Below, piece after piece: positions 49,197 through 58,692 of a DNA stretch of 64,000 nucleotides (the stretch's first letter is position 1; every line of letters starts with the position of its first letter). The DNA comes from Geothrix oryzae (GTDB taxonomy: Bacteria > Acidobacteriota > Holophagae > Holophagales > Holophagaceae): positions 2,666,001 through 2,730,000 of the forward strand of contig NZ_AP027079.1 of the NCBI RefSeq assembly GCF_030295385.1. The letters are read 5' to 3'. The notes beneath the pieces are model-generated. The model searched no databases. It was not told the origin of the DNA and was given only the letters and a program-made list of their open reading frames with translations. The translations under genes and the position numbers were made by a program.

Positions 49197-49611
49197 GCTG
49201 GCCTCCTGGGTGAGTGGGCGGGTGTCGCCCCATGGACCCAAGCGTAAGGAGAATACGCCTTCGAGGCCTTATCCTAAGGCGCCAACGATATTGCAAAGTG
49301 CGCCAAACTCATTCCTTTGACCCAGGATACAAGGTTCCCAACAAGGGCCTCAATCCAGGCCATGTGAGGTTCTCTCCTTGGGCCACTGGGTTGATCGGTC
49401 TGGTATGAGATCGACTACATCAGAAGCTCCCATTGAACTTACGTTTACATTTGGGGGCATCTGCCTGACAGGGAAGAGTCCGGCCACTTGCGCGACTAGG
49501 CTTTCAGGTATTGCAAAAATCGATGTTATGACTGTCTTGTGGTCGGGGCGAAATGATTTGAGCCTTCGATCCTTGGCTCCCAAAGTCTTACTTGCTCACT
49601 TCCTTCCTCTT
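49197..49611. other. non-coding accessory stretch
   Basis: About 415 bp upstream of the SDR operon with markedly lower GC than the flanks and no supportable gene. It presumably holds the SDR operon promoter near 49220-49330, where AT-rich segments occur (TTGCAAAGTGCGCCAAACTCATTC). Confidence 0.4.
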
Positions 49612-49833
49612 TCAATGGATGGTCTTCCAGGCTTCGTTGCTGGATATCGGGACAAGCTTGTTTCGATAGGCCGTCACCACATCGCCGGTGCCCAGGCCGT
49701 GCGGCTGCTTCAGGAACTGGCGGTTCAGGTCCCGGCGAAGCGTCGTGTGCCGCTCCAGGATCTGGCCCAACAGGTTCAGCCCCGCGCCCGACAGCAGGTC
49801 CAGCTTCTCCGATTTCACGAACTTGATCCGCAT
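49612..49833 (-). pseudogene. transposase N-terminal remnant (IS1380-like)
   Basis: A 73-codon frame (MRIKFVKSEKLDLLSGAGLNL.., ..GTGDVVTAYRNKLV) that resembles the start of IS1380-type DDE transposases (basic beta-strand, GGL-type strand, then NSDVLRSY-like segment), but stops abruptly before any catalytic residue. GGGGTGAAAGCGG precedes the ATG. No terminal inverted repeats were identified. Evidence for past IS activity; family assignment is tentative. Confidence 0.4.
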
Positions 49834-50527
49834 CCGCTTTCACCCCGCGGGTGAAACCGGCCACCCGGAATCAGGAAGCCGCAAACCCGCGCCAGGTCTC
49901 AGTCTTCGCTATGGTGGGAGCGGAATGATGCACGGACTCAGGCACTTCTAATTTCGAAGCCCGGGGGCACCATGGCGAATGCCTCGGCTAGGCTCTTGGC
50001 GCTGAAGGTAAAGGTGTAACGGCCGCACATGCGCAAAGGGTAACCCCTCGTGATAGGGTGGTCTCCCCCTTCCATAGGTTGCGCACAGCGCATGGAGGAG
50101 CCATGGGGACGCGGAAAAGTGGATGGGCTCCCACGCCAGGTGGTGGGGTGCAGATGGCGTTGCAGTCACGGCGGCTAAAGCCTCCACCGGCTACCCCATG
50201 GGGTAAGTTGCAGGCCCATTTGAGGGGCGAGGTGTTTAAGGGGGCGGTCATCCGAGGCGAATCCCCTCTGCGTTGAGGGGTGCGGTATGAGCACCCTCCA
50301 AGGGTGGACGGGGCATCATTATCCCCGTCTCCTCGGGGATGCCTGGGCCGCATCAGCCTGGCCTTCAATTCCATGCCGGGCAGCTGGCACGGCTCTGTCA
50401 AGATGGACATCACCAGCATGCAACTGATTGCGGATGTCCTTTTCTCAGTCTTCGAGAAAAGCCTGAGTTTCGTGCTACCCACCATCGCAAACGCAGCATC
50501 AATAGCTCGGGCACTGGGATCTCACTT
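49834..50527. other. structured non-coding stretch upstream of acyltransferase
   Basis: About 690 bp with no convincing gene. It contains several stem-loops, notably GGCA/TCCCCG..CGGGGA/TGCC near 50318-50353 and CACCCTCCAAGGGTG near 50293. Weak frames here (for example a 83-codon frame from 50280) have no ribosome binding site and no recognisable protein pattern. It may contain the acyltransferase promoter/leader or a structured RNA. Confidence 0.35.
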
Positions 50528-52366
50528 ATGATTGATCAGGAAGTCCTTCACTCGCCAACCCTGAATTACCGGCCGGCCATCGATGGTCTTCGGGCGCTTG
50601 CGATCCTCTCCGTCTTCTTCTTCCACCTGAATCGAAGGTGGCTCCCTGGCGGCTTCGTCGGGGTCGATGTCTTCTTCGTCATCTCCGGCTACCTGATCAC
50701 ATCTCTTCTCTTGAAGGACAGGATGAGAGATTCCCTGAGCCTCGCGACTTTCTACCAGCGTAGGATCGCCAGAATCTTCCCAGCGTTCTTCTTAGTCGGC
50801 CTAGCAACCCTTGCCGGAGCGGCGGCCATCTATTCTCCACATGATCTCGCATCGACGGGCGCAGGCTTGACGGCTGCGGCACTGTCCGTGGTGAACCTGA
50901 AGCTCATTTTTCAGGGGAACTACTTCACCCTGTCGCAAGATGCGCAGCCATTCCTTCACTATTGGTCGCTCTCGGTAGAGGAGCAGTTCTACCTCTTCTT
51001 TCCCCTTCTCCTTGTGCTCACGGCGAAGTGGAACCGGGAACGCCTCTTGCGCGGCTTCTGGGTCCTCTGGGTAATGACCTTCATCACATGCTTAGCGCTC
51101 ACCTATGCGAGACCCGCATGGGCTTTCTACCTCCTTCCGACCCGAGCGTGGGAACTGCTAACGGGTGCAATCCTCGCAACGGCTTCGATAGGAACAGCGC
51201 GACAACAAGGAAGTGGCGTTGACCGCGCGCTCCCATTCGTCGGTCTCGGCCTGGTGGGGTTGTCGTTCCTGATCGTTCCGGAGGACCGCACTTTCCCAGG
51301 AGCCTGGGCGCTTCTCCCTGTGCTTGGGACGGCAGCCGTGATCAGGCCCCCAGCCGAAGGCGGCAACCTCGTCGAAAGGTGGTTGGCGGCAGCCCCGCTA
51401 GTAATTGTCGGACAGATGTCCTACTCGCTTTATCTCTGGCATTGGCCGATCTTCTCGATGGTGGACTACCAGTTCTTCACCGCCGGTGAACACTTTCGGC
51501 TTGCACTCAAGTTGGCGCTCACGATTCCCATTGCCTATCTGAGTTTCAGGTATATCGAAGGCCCCGCTCGGCGGTACTTCAGCGCGCCGGGCAAAATGCG
51601 TCCCACGCTGGCGTTTCTCGTGACTGCGCTTGTGATCTGCGTTCCCCTGGGAGTCTGGGCTCGGGAGACACGGTACATCGACATGAGCACTCGCGTTGTC
51701 GCGCGCGGAGGCCGTTCCTTTGGAGATCCAGCCGGGGCCGTGAAGGTGGTTCTAATGGGCGATAGCCAGGGTTCGATGTACGCGCGCGTTGTGAAGGAGA
51801 TCTGCGAGGAGGTTCACTACCATCTCACGGTGGTTAGCGTATCATCCGGTGATCCACTACCGAAGGCCGACGCAGTGCCCGCGCCACTCTGGGATGATTC
51901 CCTGTCTGTAATTCGTCGCATTCGCCCTGATGTCCTGCTTGTTGCTTGTGAGTGGAGGGGGAAACTAAATGGGGCCCCCGAGCGGCTTACGATGGCAATA
52001 AAGGAAGTTTCTCCATTTGTGGGTCGCGTCGTCCTTATCGACCAGCCGCCGATCTTGCCCCCGGATGCAAACCGCGGATCGATTAGAGAAGGGGCAAGGT
52101 GGCCGTTCCACGAAGAAACCTCGGTTCGGGAAGGGCGGCTTGCATCGAACCGGCAACTGGTTAGCTTGAAGTCTGATCGGTGCCTAATCGTCGAGACCGC
52201 CTCGAAGTTTGAAGCGCCAGATGGATCGCTACGCTTCTGGGATGGCGCTGGGCGTGAGACATACGATGACGCGATGCACCTTTCCTACTACGGGGCGAAT
52301 CTGGTTCGTGGCGACCTAGAACTATTGATAAGAATGCCTGGTTGGGCGGGGTCAGCCCAAAAATAG
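50528..52366 (+). CDS. OafA/YrhL-type surface polysaccharide O-acyltransferase with SGNH domain
   Basis: 612-aa inner-membrane protein: acyltransferase-3 domain of about ten TM helices (YRPAIDGLRALAILSVFFFHLNRRWLPGGFVGVDVFFVISGYLI with the family His, RRIARIFPA, HYWSLSVEEQFYLFFP) followed by a periplasmic SGNH-hydrolase-like domain (LMGDSQGSMYAR, and catalytic-type DDAMHLSYYG). It would acetylate O-antigen or another exopolymer. GC is clearly lower than the chromosome background and it sits between debris, so it is probably horizontally acquired; such genes often alter phage receptors. ATG 50528 fits the family N-terminus. Confidence 0.9.
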   Translation: MIDQEVLHSPTLNYRPAIDGLRALAILSVFFFHLNRRWLPGGFVGVDVFFVISGYLITSLLLKDRMRDSLSLATFYQRRIARIFPAFFLVGLATLAGAAAIYSPHDLASTGAGLTAAALSVVNLKLIFQGNYFTLSQDAQPFLHYWSLSVEEQFYLFFPLLLVLTAKWNRERLLRGFWVLWVMTFITCLALTYARPAWAFYLLPTRAWELLTGAILATASIGTARQQGSGVDRALPFVGLGLVGLSFLIVPEDRTFPGAWALLPVLGTAAVIRPPAEGGNLVERWLAAAPLVIVGQMSYSLYLWHWPIFSMVDYQFFTAGEHFRLALKLALTIPIAYLSFRYIEGPARRYFSAPGKMRPTLAFLVTALVICVPLGVWARETRYIDMSTRVVARGGRSFGDPAGAVKVVLMGDSQGSMYARVVKEICEEVHYHLTVVSVSSGDPLPKADAVPAPLWDDSLSVIRRIRPDVLLVACEWRGKLNGAPERLTMAIKEVSPFVGRVVLIDQPPILPPDANRGSIREGARWPFHEETSVREGRLASNRQLVSLKSDRCLIVETASKFEAPDGSLRFWDGAGRETYDDAMHLSYYGANLVRGDLELLIRMPGWAGSAQK

Positions 52367-52562
52367 AGGATAAAGTATTCTGGTTTTGGTGAGCCGCTGA
52401 TACCCACCCTTCGGCGCCCGCATAATAGGTTCACCTGAAGATGAACTAGCGCGAGCCTGCCGGGAATTTGCCGAGGCCCACGGTGGAAGGGCCTAGGCGG
52501 TGGCCCTTGAGATGGTGGAAGCGGAACAGGGAAAGGGCCGAAAGGCAGTCCGCAATGCATCA
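52367..52562. other. non-coding stretch downstream of acyltransferase
   Basis: Holds no supportable gene; may contain further decayed sequence of the neighbouring pseudogene. No terminator hairpin was recognised right after the acyltransferase stop. Confidence 0.35.
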
Positions 52563-53060
52563 GTTGGTTGAAAAAGTCAGCCTTCTGCCTGAACGCCACC
52601 CTCAGTTGATCGACATCCATGGGGGCCTTCCTGTGTTGAGTTCGATGATAGAAGTGATGCTCCTGGCGAACTTCGTGGGGCCCGGCCCACTCCTAGGAAT
52701 TTCAACTACGATGACAGCGCCCCGCCCCCCAGTTGGACTGGCTTGAACCGGATAGTGGGCCTGGGTCTGACATGTTCCTGAGCCCAGGAGGTCATCTGGC
52801 CGATGACCTTCCCGGCGTCGAATCCAGCTAGAACCACCAATCGTGATGGCAGCTCATTTTCCTCACCTATCCCATTAGATGAGATAACCGCCTTGGCTGT
52901 TCGCGAAGGCGCTGACATCCTTCACAAATTCCTGGCAGTTGGTCTCAAGTGCCACCTTGTAGTCGATCTCCACATCTTCCCGAACTTCGTCATCGACCAG
53001 ACTAAGAAGATCGGCCTCAGCTAGTTCGGAAAGGGGCTTATTCGGTAGTGGGGGTAGCAA
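52563..53060 (-). pseudogene. frameshifted AlbA_2 (Schlafen-type) domain gene
   Basis: An AlbA_2/Schlafen-type nucleotide- or nucleic-acid-binding domain can be followed across at least three reading frames. TTG 53060 (GGAGG 6 bp upstream) starts LPNKPLSELAEADLL..VEIDYKVALETNCQEFVKDVSAFANSQGGYLI, then a stop. Deleting one A in TAATGGG (near 52873-52879) restores YGIGEENELPSRLVVLAGFDAGKVIGQM. A second shift gives GAVIVVEIPRSG near 52690-52720, a third PMDVDQLRVAFRQKADFF near 52563-52623. These are in family order. AlbA_2 proteins are common in defence islands; this copy is dead. Confidence 0.65.
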
Positions 53061-53162
53061 TTCGGCCCTCCTGCCGATATTGCATCACGATTTGATCGGC
53101 CTCACCTCACCGCGCCTCATGGCCCCCATGGTCGTGGCTTGCCACTTCAGTATTCAGGAGCT

Positions 53163-53330
53163 TCACCGCATGCGGGCGGCCCTCAACCCCTTCCGCCCTT
53201 CGACCACGAACCAGATGACGCTGACGATGGCGAAATAGGGGAGCAGGGCGATGGCCCGGCTGGGATTGTCGACGCCGAAGAAGGTCACGACCGCGATGGC
53301 GATGGGAGCGAAAAGCGGGAACCAACTCAT
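53163..53330 (-). CDS. small two-TM membrane protein
   Basis: 55-aa protein MSWFPLFAPIAIAVVTFFGVD..ALLPYFAIVSVIWFVVEGRKG with two hydrophobic helices and a basic C-terminus. AGGAGG at ideal spacing before the ATG (53330) argues for real expression. AT-rich sequence upstream (53391-53440) could supply a promoter. Too small for family assignment; small membrane proteins of this kind often act as transport or stress accessories. Confidence 0.6.
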   Translation of the reverse strand: MSWFPLFAPIAIAVVTFFGVDNPSRAIALLPYFAIVSVIWFVVEGRKGLRAARMR

Positions 53331-53476
53331 GGTGACCTCCTGAAGGTGTCGATGAGTCAGCATAGATCTCCAAGGCGCCGATGCCACGAAAAAAATCAAA
53401 TAACATTACTATATTCTTTACTTAGATACTTCGATCTAGAAGCCGGTCCCCCATAGGGTGACTGCCGGATGCATCG
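53331..53476. promoter_or_regulatory. AT-rich intergenic region, probable promoter for the small membrane protein
   Basis: Between the small gene and the terminator of the HD-GYP gene. Positions 53391-53440 are strongly AT-rich (AAAAAAATCAAATAACATTACTATATTC), unusual for this genome, and contain minus-strand TATAGT and TAATGT hexamers. No single -35/-10 pair is convincing. Confidence 0.4.
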
Positions 53477-53497
53477 AAAAAAGCCCCGTGGCGGGGC
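53477..53497 (-). terminator. intrinsic terminator of the HD-GYP gene
   Basis: On the minus strand: GCCCCG, loop CCA, CGGGGC then TTTTTT. A short 6-bp GC stem with an excellent six-T tail, 29 bp past the stop. Confidence 0.9.
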
Positions 53498-53525
53498 GTT
53501 CAACCAGGGGGCTGTCCCTTCCGTC

Positions 53526-54776
53526 TCAGCCTGTGCTGGTCCGCAGGCCCGGCTGCGCGGCGAGCATGGCCTCATCGCCGCAGGCGGCGACCAGAGACAC
53601 GAGTTCCGGTTCCAGGCGGCCCGCGGCTGCCAGATGCCCCAGGAAGCCCAGCGCCTGCTCGCGGTCCAGGCCCTTCCGGTAGGGCCGGTCCTGCACCATC
53701 GCCTGGAAGATGTCCGCCACGCGGAGGAGGCGGGCCTCGATGGGCAGGGTCCTGCCATCCAGGCGGAAGGGGTAGCCGCTGCCCCCGGGTTCTTCGTGAT
53801 GGTAGGCGGCCCAGGGGGTGATCTCCTCGAAGCCCTTGATGTGGCGCAGGATCTGATAGGTCTCGAAGCTGTGGGTGTTGATGATCTGCCGCTCCTGCTG
53901 ATCCAGCGCGCCGGGCTTGTCCAGGATGCCGTCTGGAACCCGGAGCTTGCCCACATCGTGCAGAAGACCGGCGATCTCGATCTTGGCGCAGCTGTCGACG
54001 CTCAGCCCCGACCGCTCCGCCAACAGGCGGGCGAGGCCCGCCACTCCCAGGGAATGCTCCGCCGTGAAGGGACTCTTGGCGTCCACGATCCGCGAGAAGA
54101 TCTCCGCCAGCTGCCGGAGATCCCCCATGGAGGCCTCATAGCTCGTCCCCTGGTCGAGGATGTCCTGGACGAAGGTCTGGACGGAGCGGGGCTCCAGGAG
54201 CAGCCAGAACGCCTCGGACCGGGAGGCCTCCAGGAACAGCTCCACCAGCTCGGGGGCGAAGAAGGTCCCGGAACGCTGCTGGATCAGGGTCCGGATCTCC
54301 CCGGTGTGCAGGAGCACGGTGCCCGCCCCGTGGAACGGCGCGGCCAGCGCATCGACCCGGTCGGCCAGGAAGATCAGGTTGGCCTGCCAGGCCTGTGAGG
54401 GCTCGATCCCGAGGGTGGGGAACTGGTCCCACCGCGTGTGGTGGTGCTTCACCGGCACCGCCAGGGCAGCCAGGGGCGGGAACGCCCGCAGCAGCTCGTA
54501 GCCGATCTCGCAGTGCAGCGGAGAACCCACCCAGTCGAACTCCGCCAGGAGGCTGCGGTGGACCTCGGTGGAGGACACGCCGATGTCGTGCAGCAGGCCG
54601 AGGTCGAAGAGGAAGGTCGCCTCCGGCTCGCTCATCCCCTTCTGCTTCGCGCACGCGTAGGCCACGATGCCGACCCGCTTGCCGTGGCCGACATCATTCA
54701 GGCCGACCAGATCCAGCGCGTCCGAAAGCGCGTAGGTCACATGCCGGAGATCAGCCTTGAGGGGTGCGGTGGGCAT
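53526..54776 (-). CDS. tandem HD / HD-GYP domain protein, probable c-di-GMP phosphodiesterase
   Basis: 416-aa cytoplasmic protein with two HD domains. The first (about 25-150) has HD at 63-64 and HHH at 111-113; the second is HD-GYP (about 230-400) with HD at 273-274, HHEEPGGSGYP at 326-336 (GYP 334-336) and DRPYRKG. HD-GYP enzymes hydrolyse c-di-GMP to GMP or pGpG, or serve as adaptors. It would oppose the FHA-GGEEF cyclase encoded 9 kb away. Monocistronic with a strong terminator; divergent from the VanZ-LpxH-like gene. Confidence 0.9.
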   Translation of the reverse strand: MPTAPLKADLRHVTYALSDALDLVGLNDVGHGKRVGIVAYACAKQKGMSEPEATFLFDLGLLHDIGVSSTEVHRSLLAEFDWVGSPLHCEIGYELLRAFPPLAALAVPVKHHHTRWDQFPTLGIEPSQAWQANLIFLADRVDALAAPFHGAGTVLLHTGEIRTLIQQRSGTFFAPELVELFLEASRSEAFWLLLEPRSVQTFVQDILDQGTSYEASMGDLRQLAEIFSRIVDAKSPFTAEHSLGVAGLARLLAERSGLSVDSCAKIEIAGLLHDVGKLRVPDGILDKPGALDQQERQIINTHSFETYQILRHIKGFEEITPWAAYHHEEPGGSGYPFRLDGRTLPIEARLLRVADIFQAMVQDRPYRKGLDREQALGFLGHLAAAGRLEPELVSLVAACGDEAMLAAQPGLRTSTG

Positions 54777-54879
54777 GGCGGGTCCGGAATCGGCGGTGCC
54801 GGACCTGCATCATGATCCCTTCCCCGCCGCCTGGCGGGAAAACCCAGAGGACCCGGTGGGGATCTGTCCATCGGGTGCG

Positions 54880-54925
54880 AGCGAATTCATTACAATTCTT
54901 TTGAATAAAATAGTTATTCGAGCGT
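54880..54925. promoter_or_regulatory. AT-rich divergent promoter region with inverted repeat
   Basis: The AT-rich patch between the divergent HD-GYP and VanZ-LpxH-like genes contains GAATAA-aatag-TTATTC (54903-54919), a 6-bp-arm inverted repeat, and -10-like hexamers (TAAAAT). The only strongly AT-rich stretch for several kb on either side, so a promoter or regulator site is likely. Confidence 0.5.
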
Positions 54926-55009
54926 CATCCGCTCCGGATTGAGGCCCGCCCGGGGCACCGGTGCCCGGGCCCGGGTCGCTTCCCCGCTCCGCCTGTGTTT
55001 CGATGGATC

Positions 55010-56080
55010 ATGCGCATGCGATGGCTCTGGATCCTTCCCCTGGCGGTGGCTGCGGCCATTTTTTCGCTGAGTGCGCAATCGCAGTATCCGGGCGGCATCC
55101 AGCTGCCCCCGCCCCTGGATAAGGTTGCCCACGCCACCGTGTTCGGGGCCCTGGCGCTGGCGCTGGATCTGACCTTGCGGATCACCCGGCCGGACCTGCC
55201 CCTGTACCGCCGCCACCTCCTGGTGCTGGCCGCCGTGTCCCTGTACGGTGCTTCGGATGAGTGGCACCAGGCTTTCGTCCCCGGCCGCGCTTGCGAGTTC
55301 GGTGACTGGGTGGCCGATACCGTGGGCGGCATCCTGGCCCTGACGGCGGGTTCCCTCCACCTCCTGGTGACGCGGCGCCTGGGCGCCCTGTCCTGGTGGC
55401 GGGGCCGGCGGAGGCGACCGGATCCCGCCCGCGACCTCATCCTCGTGGCCGATCCCCACTGGGGCGCCACCCTCACCGGGCTGGAGGCCGCCACCGCCGC
55501 CCACCCGGAAGCCGACTGGCTCTTCCTCGGCGATGTGTTCGATGTGTGGGTGGGCCTTCCGGGCATGGAGACCGAGGGTCAGCGCGCCTTCCTCGCCTGG
55601 GTGGAGGCCCGCCGCACCGCCGGCCGCTGGGTGGGCCTGTGGCTGGGGAACCGCGAGTACTTCCTGGATCCCCACGCCGCGCGTTTTGACCTGATGGGCG
55701 AAGGCATCGGCGGCACCCTCGAAGGGGAGACCCTGGCCTGGGAGCACGGCGACCTCATCAACACCGCGGACCGGCAGTACCGGCTGTGGAACCTGGCCTC
55801 GCGCTCGGGCCTGCTGTGGCTGGTGTTCCGCCTCATGCCCGGCGGCACGGCTCGCCGGGTTTCCGCCTGGATGGAGCGGAAGCTCCGCACCACCAACGCC
55901 GCCTACAAGCTGGCCTTCCCCCGCGAGGCCTTCCGCGCCGCCGCCGAAGCACATCCCGGCATGACCTTCCTCACCGGCCACTTCCACACCCGCGAAGGGG
56001 AGGCCAACGGCCTCGCCCTGCCCTGGGCGCACGAGGGGCAGTTTATGGTGTGGCGCGAGGGCCGGGTGGAGGACCTCTAA
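55010..56080 (+). CDS. VanZ-like membrane domain fused to LpxH-like metallophosphoesterase
   Basis: 356-aa fusion. Residues 1-125 are a VanZ-like membrane domain (PPLDKVAHATVFGALALAL, SLYGASDEWHQAFVPGRACEFGDWVADTVGG). Residues 141-356 are a calcineurin-type phosphoesterase with all metal motifs: DPH at 148-150, GDVFD at 174-178, GNRE at 213-216, HGD at 246-248, GHFH at 323-326. GNRE, HGD and the overall spacing are LpxH-like (UDP-2,3-diacylglucosamine hydrolase of lipid A synthesis). Start is uncertain: GTG 54995, ATG 55010 or ATG 55016. Its stop overlaps engB's by 4 bp (convergent). Confidence 0.85.
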   Translation: MRMRWLWILPLAVAAAIFSLSAQSQYPGGIQLPPPLDKVAHATVFGALALALDLTLRITRPDLPLYRRHLLVLAAVSLYGASDEWHQAFVPGRACEFGDWVADTVGGILALTAGSLHLLVTRRLGALSWWRGRRRRPDPARDLILVADPHWGATLTGLEAATAAHPEADWLFLGDVFDVWVGLPGMETEGQRAFLAWVEARRTAGRWVGLWLGNREYFLDPHAARFDLMGEGIGGTLEGETLAWEHGDLINTADRQYRLWNLASRSGLLWLVFRLMPGGTARRVSAWMERKLRTTNAAYKLAFPREAFRAAAEAHPGMTFLTGHFHTREGEANGLALPWAHEGQFMVWREGRVEDL

Positions 56081-56664
56081 AGATTCAGCAGGTCCGCCAC
56101 TTCGCGGCGCAGCTCGGGAATACCCGTGCCCTTCCCCGCGCTCACCCAGGCGATGTCACTGGCGTGCAGGCCCAGGTCGGCCGCCACATCCTTGCGCTGC
56201 TTGAGGGCCTTGCTGGGCTTCACCTGGTCGGCCTTGGTGGCCACGATGCGGTGGGGCAGGCTCTCGGCGCGCAGCCACTCGATCATCTGGTGGTCGAGCT
56301 TGGTGGGACCCACTTCCGCATCCACCAGCACGAAGACCATGCGCAGCGTGGCGCGGCCCGTGAGGTAGCCCTCGACCATCTTCTGCCAGGTGGCCCGCTC
56401 GGCCGCGGGGCCCGTGGCGAAGCCGTAGCCCGGCAAGTCCACGATCCAGCGGTCGGGGCCGGTGAGGAACACATTGATGAGCCGCGTGCGGCCCGGCGTC
56501 TTGGAGACCCGCGCCAGCTGCTTCTGGTTGGCCAGGGCGTTCAGCAGGGAGGATTTCCCCACATTGCTGCGCCCCACGAAAGCCACCTCCGCGTGGCAGA
56601 CCCCGAGCTTCTTCGCGTCGGCGGCGGAAGTGACGAACTTGGCATCGGTGAGGGGTTGGGCCAT
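56077..56664 (-). CDS. engB: ribosome-biogenesis GTP-binding protein YsxC/EngB
   Basis: 195-aa TRAFAC GTPase for 50S assembly: VAFVGRSNVGKSSLLNAL (G1), KTPGRTRLINVF (G2), VDLPGYGFA (G3), ATKADQVKPS (G4). Length is standard. ATG 56664 is chosen over an upstream codon at 56703 because the family starts with a short helix before the G1 strand. Downstream of ftsE by 42 bp, same strand. Confidence 0.95.
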   Translation of the reverse strand: MAQPLTDAKFVTSAADAKKLGVCHAEVAFVGRSNVGKSSLLNALANQKQLARVSKTPGRTRLINVFLTGPDRWIVDLPGYGFATGPAAERATWQKMVEGYLTGRATLRMVFVLVDAEVGPTKLDHQMIEWLRAESLPHRIVATKADQVKPSKALKQRKDVAADLGLHASDIAWVSAGKGTGIPELRREVADLLNL

Positions 56665-56706
56665 GGGAATCCAGTCTGCAGCTTCCAGACTACCGCCAAC
56701 CACGCC

Positions 56707-57393
<687 letters not shown>

Positions 57394-57409
57394 GGAAACC
57401 CGACCGTCT

Positions 57410-58582
57410 CTAGAGGCGCTCGACCAGCATGGCCACGCCCTGGCCGCCGCCGACGCAGAGGGCGGCCAGGCCGAGCTTCTTGTCCTGGTCCTGGAGCAGG
57501 TGCAGCAGGGTGACGAGGATGCGGGTGCCGCTGGCTCCGATGGGGTGGCCCAGGGCGATGGCGCCGCCGCGCAGGTTCACCCTGGCGGGATCGATCTCCG
57601 GCAGTTCCGCCAGCACGCCCAGGCTCTGGGCGGCGAAGGCCTCGTTCAGCTCGAAGAGGTCGATGTCGGCCAGCTTCACGCCGGTCTTCGCCAGCAGCTT
57701 CCGGATGGCGGGAACGGGCCCCAGGCCCATGGTGGCGGGGTCCACACCCGCCTGGGCGAAGCCGAGGATGCGGGCGATGGGCCGGTGGGACTTCGCGGCG
57801 GCTTCGGTGGCCAGCACCAGGGCCGCGGCGCCGTCGTTGATGCCGCTGGCGTTGCCGGCGGTCACCGTGCCGTCCTTCTTGAAGGCGGGCTTGAGCTTGG
57901 CCAGGCCCTCGGCGGAGGCGTCGGTCTTGATGTACTCGTCGCGGTTGAAGACCGTATCGCCCTTCTTGCCCGCCAGGGTGACCGCGAACACCTCCCGGTC
58001 GAAGGCCCCGGCGGCCTGGGCGGCCGCGGCCGACCTCTGGCTCCGGAGGGCGAAGGCATCCTGGGCCTCGCGGGTGACGCCGTGCAGGGCGGCGACATTC
58101 TCGGCGGTGATGCCCATGTGGGTGTCGCCGTGCCCGCACCAGAGGCCGTCCTGGATCATGCTGTCGACGAGCTGGGCGTGGCCCATGCGGGCGCCCCAGC
58201 GGGCCGCGGGCAGCAGGTAGGGCGCGTTGGACATGCTCTCGGTGCCGCCGGCCACCACGAAGTCCGCATCGCCCATCAGGATGGACTGGGCGCCGAGGGC
58301 GACGGCCTTGAGGCCCGATCCGCAGACCTGGTTGGGCGTATGGGCCGGGGTGGCGTGGGGCAGACCCGCCTTGAGCGCCGCCAGGCGGGCCACATTCTGG
58401 CCGCTGCCGGCCTGGAGCACATTGCCCAGCACCACATCGCCCACGGCGGCCGGCTCCACCCCGGCCCGGACCAGGGCCTCGGTGATGGCCAGGGCGCCCA
58501 TCTGGACCGCATTCAAGGGTTTCAGCGCGCCTCCGAAGGAACCGACGGCGGTGCGGGTGGCAGACAGGACATAGGCGGACAT
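57410..58582 (-). CDS. acetyl-CoA acetyltransferase (thiolase II)
   Basis: 390-aa biosynthetic-type thiolase condensing or cleaving acetoacetyl-CoA. Catalytic Cys in [16 protein letters not shown], His in [16 protein letters not shown], second Cys in [25 protein letters not shown] also present. Family and length clear (AtoB/PhaA). Start ATG with GGGAG upstream. It could serve fatty-acid degradation together with the ETF-type oxidoreductase and methylmalonyl-CoA epimerase in this window, though they are not clustered. Confidence 0.95.
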   Translation of the reverse strand: MSAYVLSATRTAVGSFGGALKPLNAVQMGALAITEALVRAGVEPAAVGDVVLGNVLQAGSGQNVARLAALKAGLPHATPAHTPNQVCGSGLKAVALGAQSILMGDADFVVAGGTESMSNAPYLLPAARWGARMGHAQLVDSMIQDGLWCGHGDTHMGITAENVAALHGVTREAQDAFALRSQRSAAAAQAAGAFDREVFAVTLAGKKGDTVFNRDEYIKTDASAEGLAKLKPAFKKDGTVTAGNASGINDGAAALVLATEAAAKSHRPIARILGFAQAGVDPATMGLGPVPAIRKLLAKTGVKLADIDLFELNEAFAAQSLGVLAELPEIDPARVNLRGGAIALGHPIGASGTRILVTLLHLLQDQDKKLGLAALCVGGGQGVAMLVERL

Positions 58583-58692
58583 GGCGGACTCCCGGGGGGA
58601 CCTTCCAGGTTAACCTGACTAAACGCCTCCGGCCCCGGAGCGTGAACTTCTCACCCAGGCCCGCCCTGGCTCTTTCTCCCACGGGAGTCGCC

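Noticed and set aside
50310-50360. Type I-E-like CRISPR repeat (ATCCCCG..CGGGGATG hairpin)
   Set aside because: Only a single copy occurs and there are no spacers, no leader and no cas genes nearby.
50280-50531. 83-codon frame before the acyltransferase
   Set aside because: Overlaps the acyltransferase start, has no ribosome binding site and no recognisable domain; it may just be leader sequence.
46204-53476. Intact integrative element bounded by tRNA-Glu
   Set aside because: No integrase, no relaxase, and no second copy of the tRNA 3' end were found by eye in the window.
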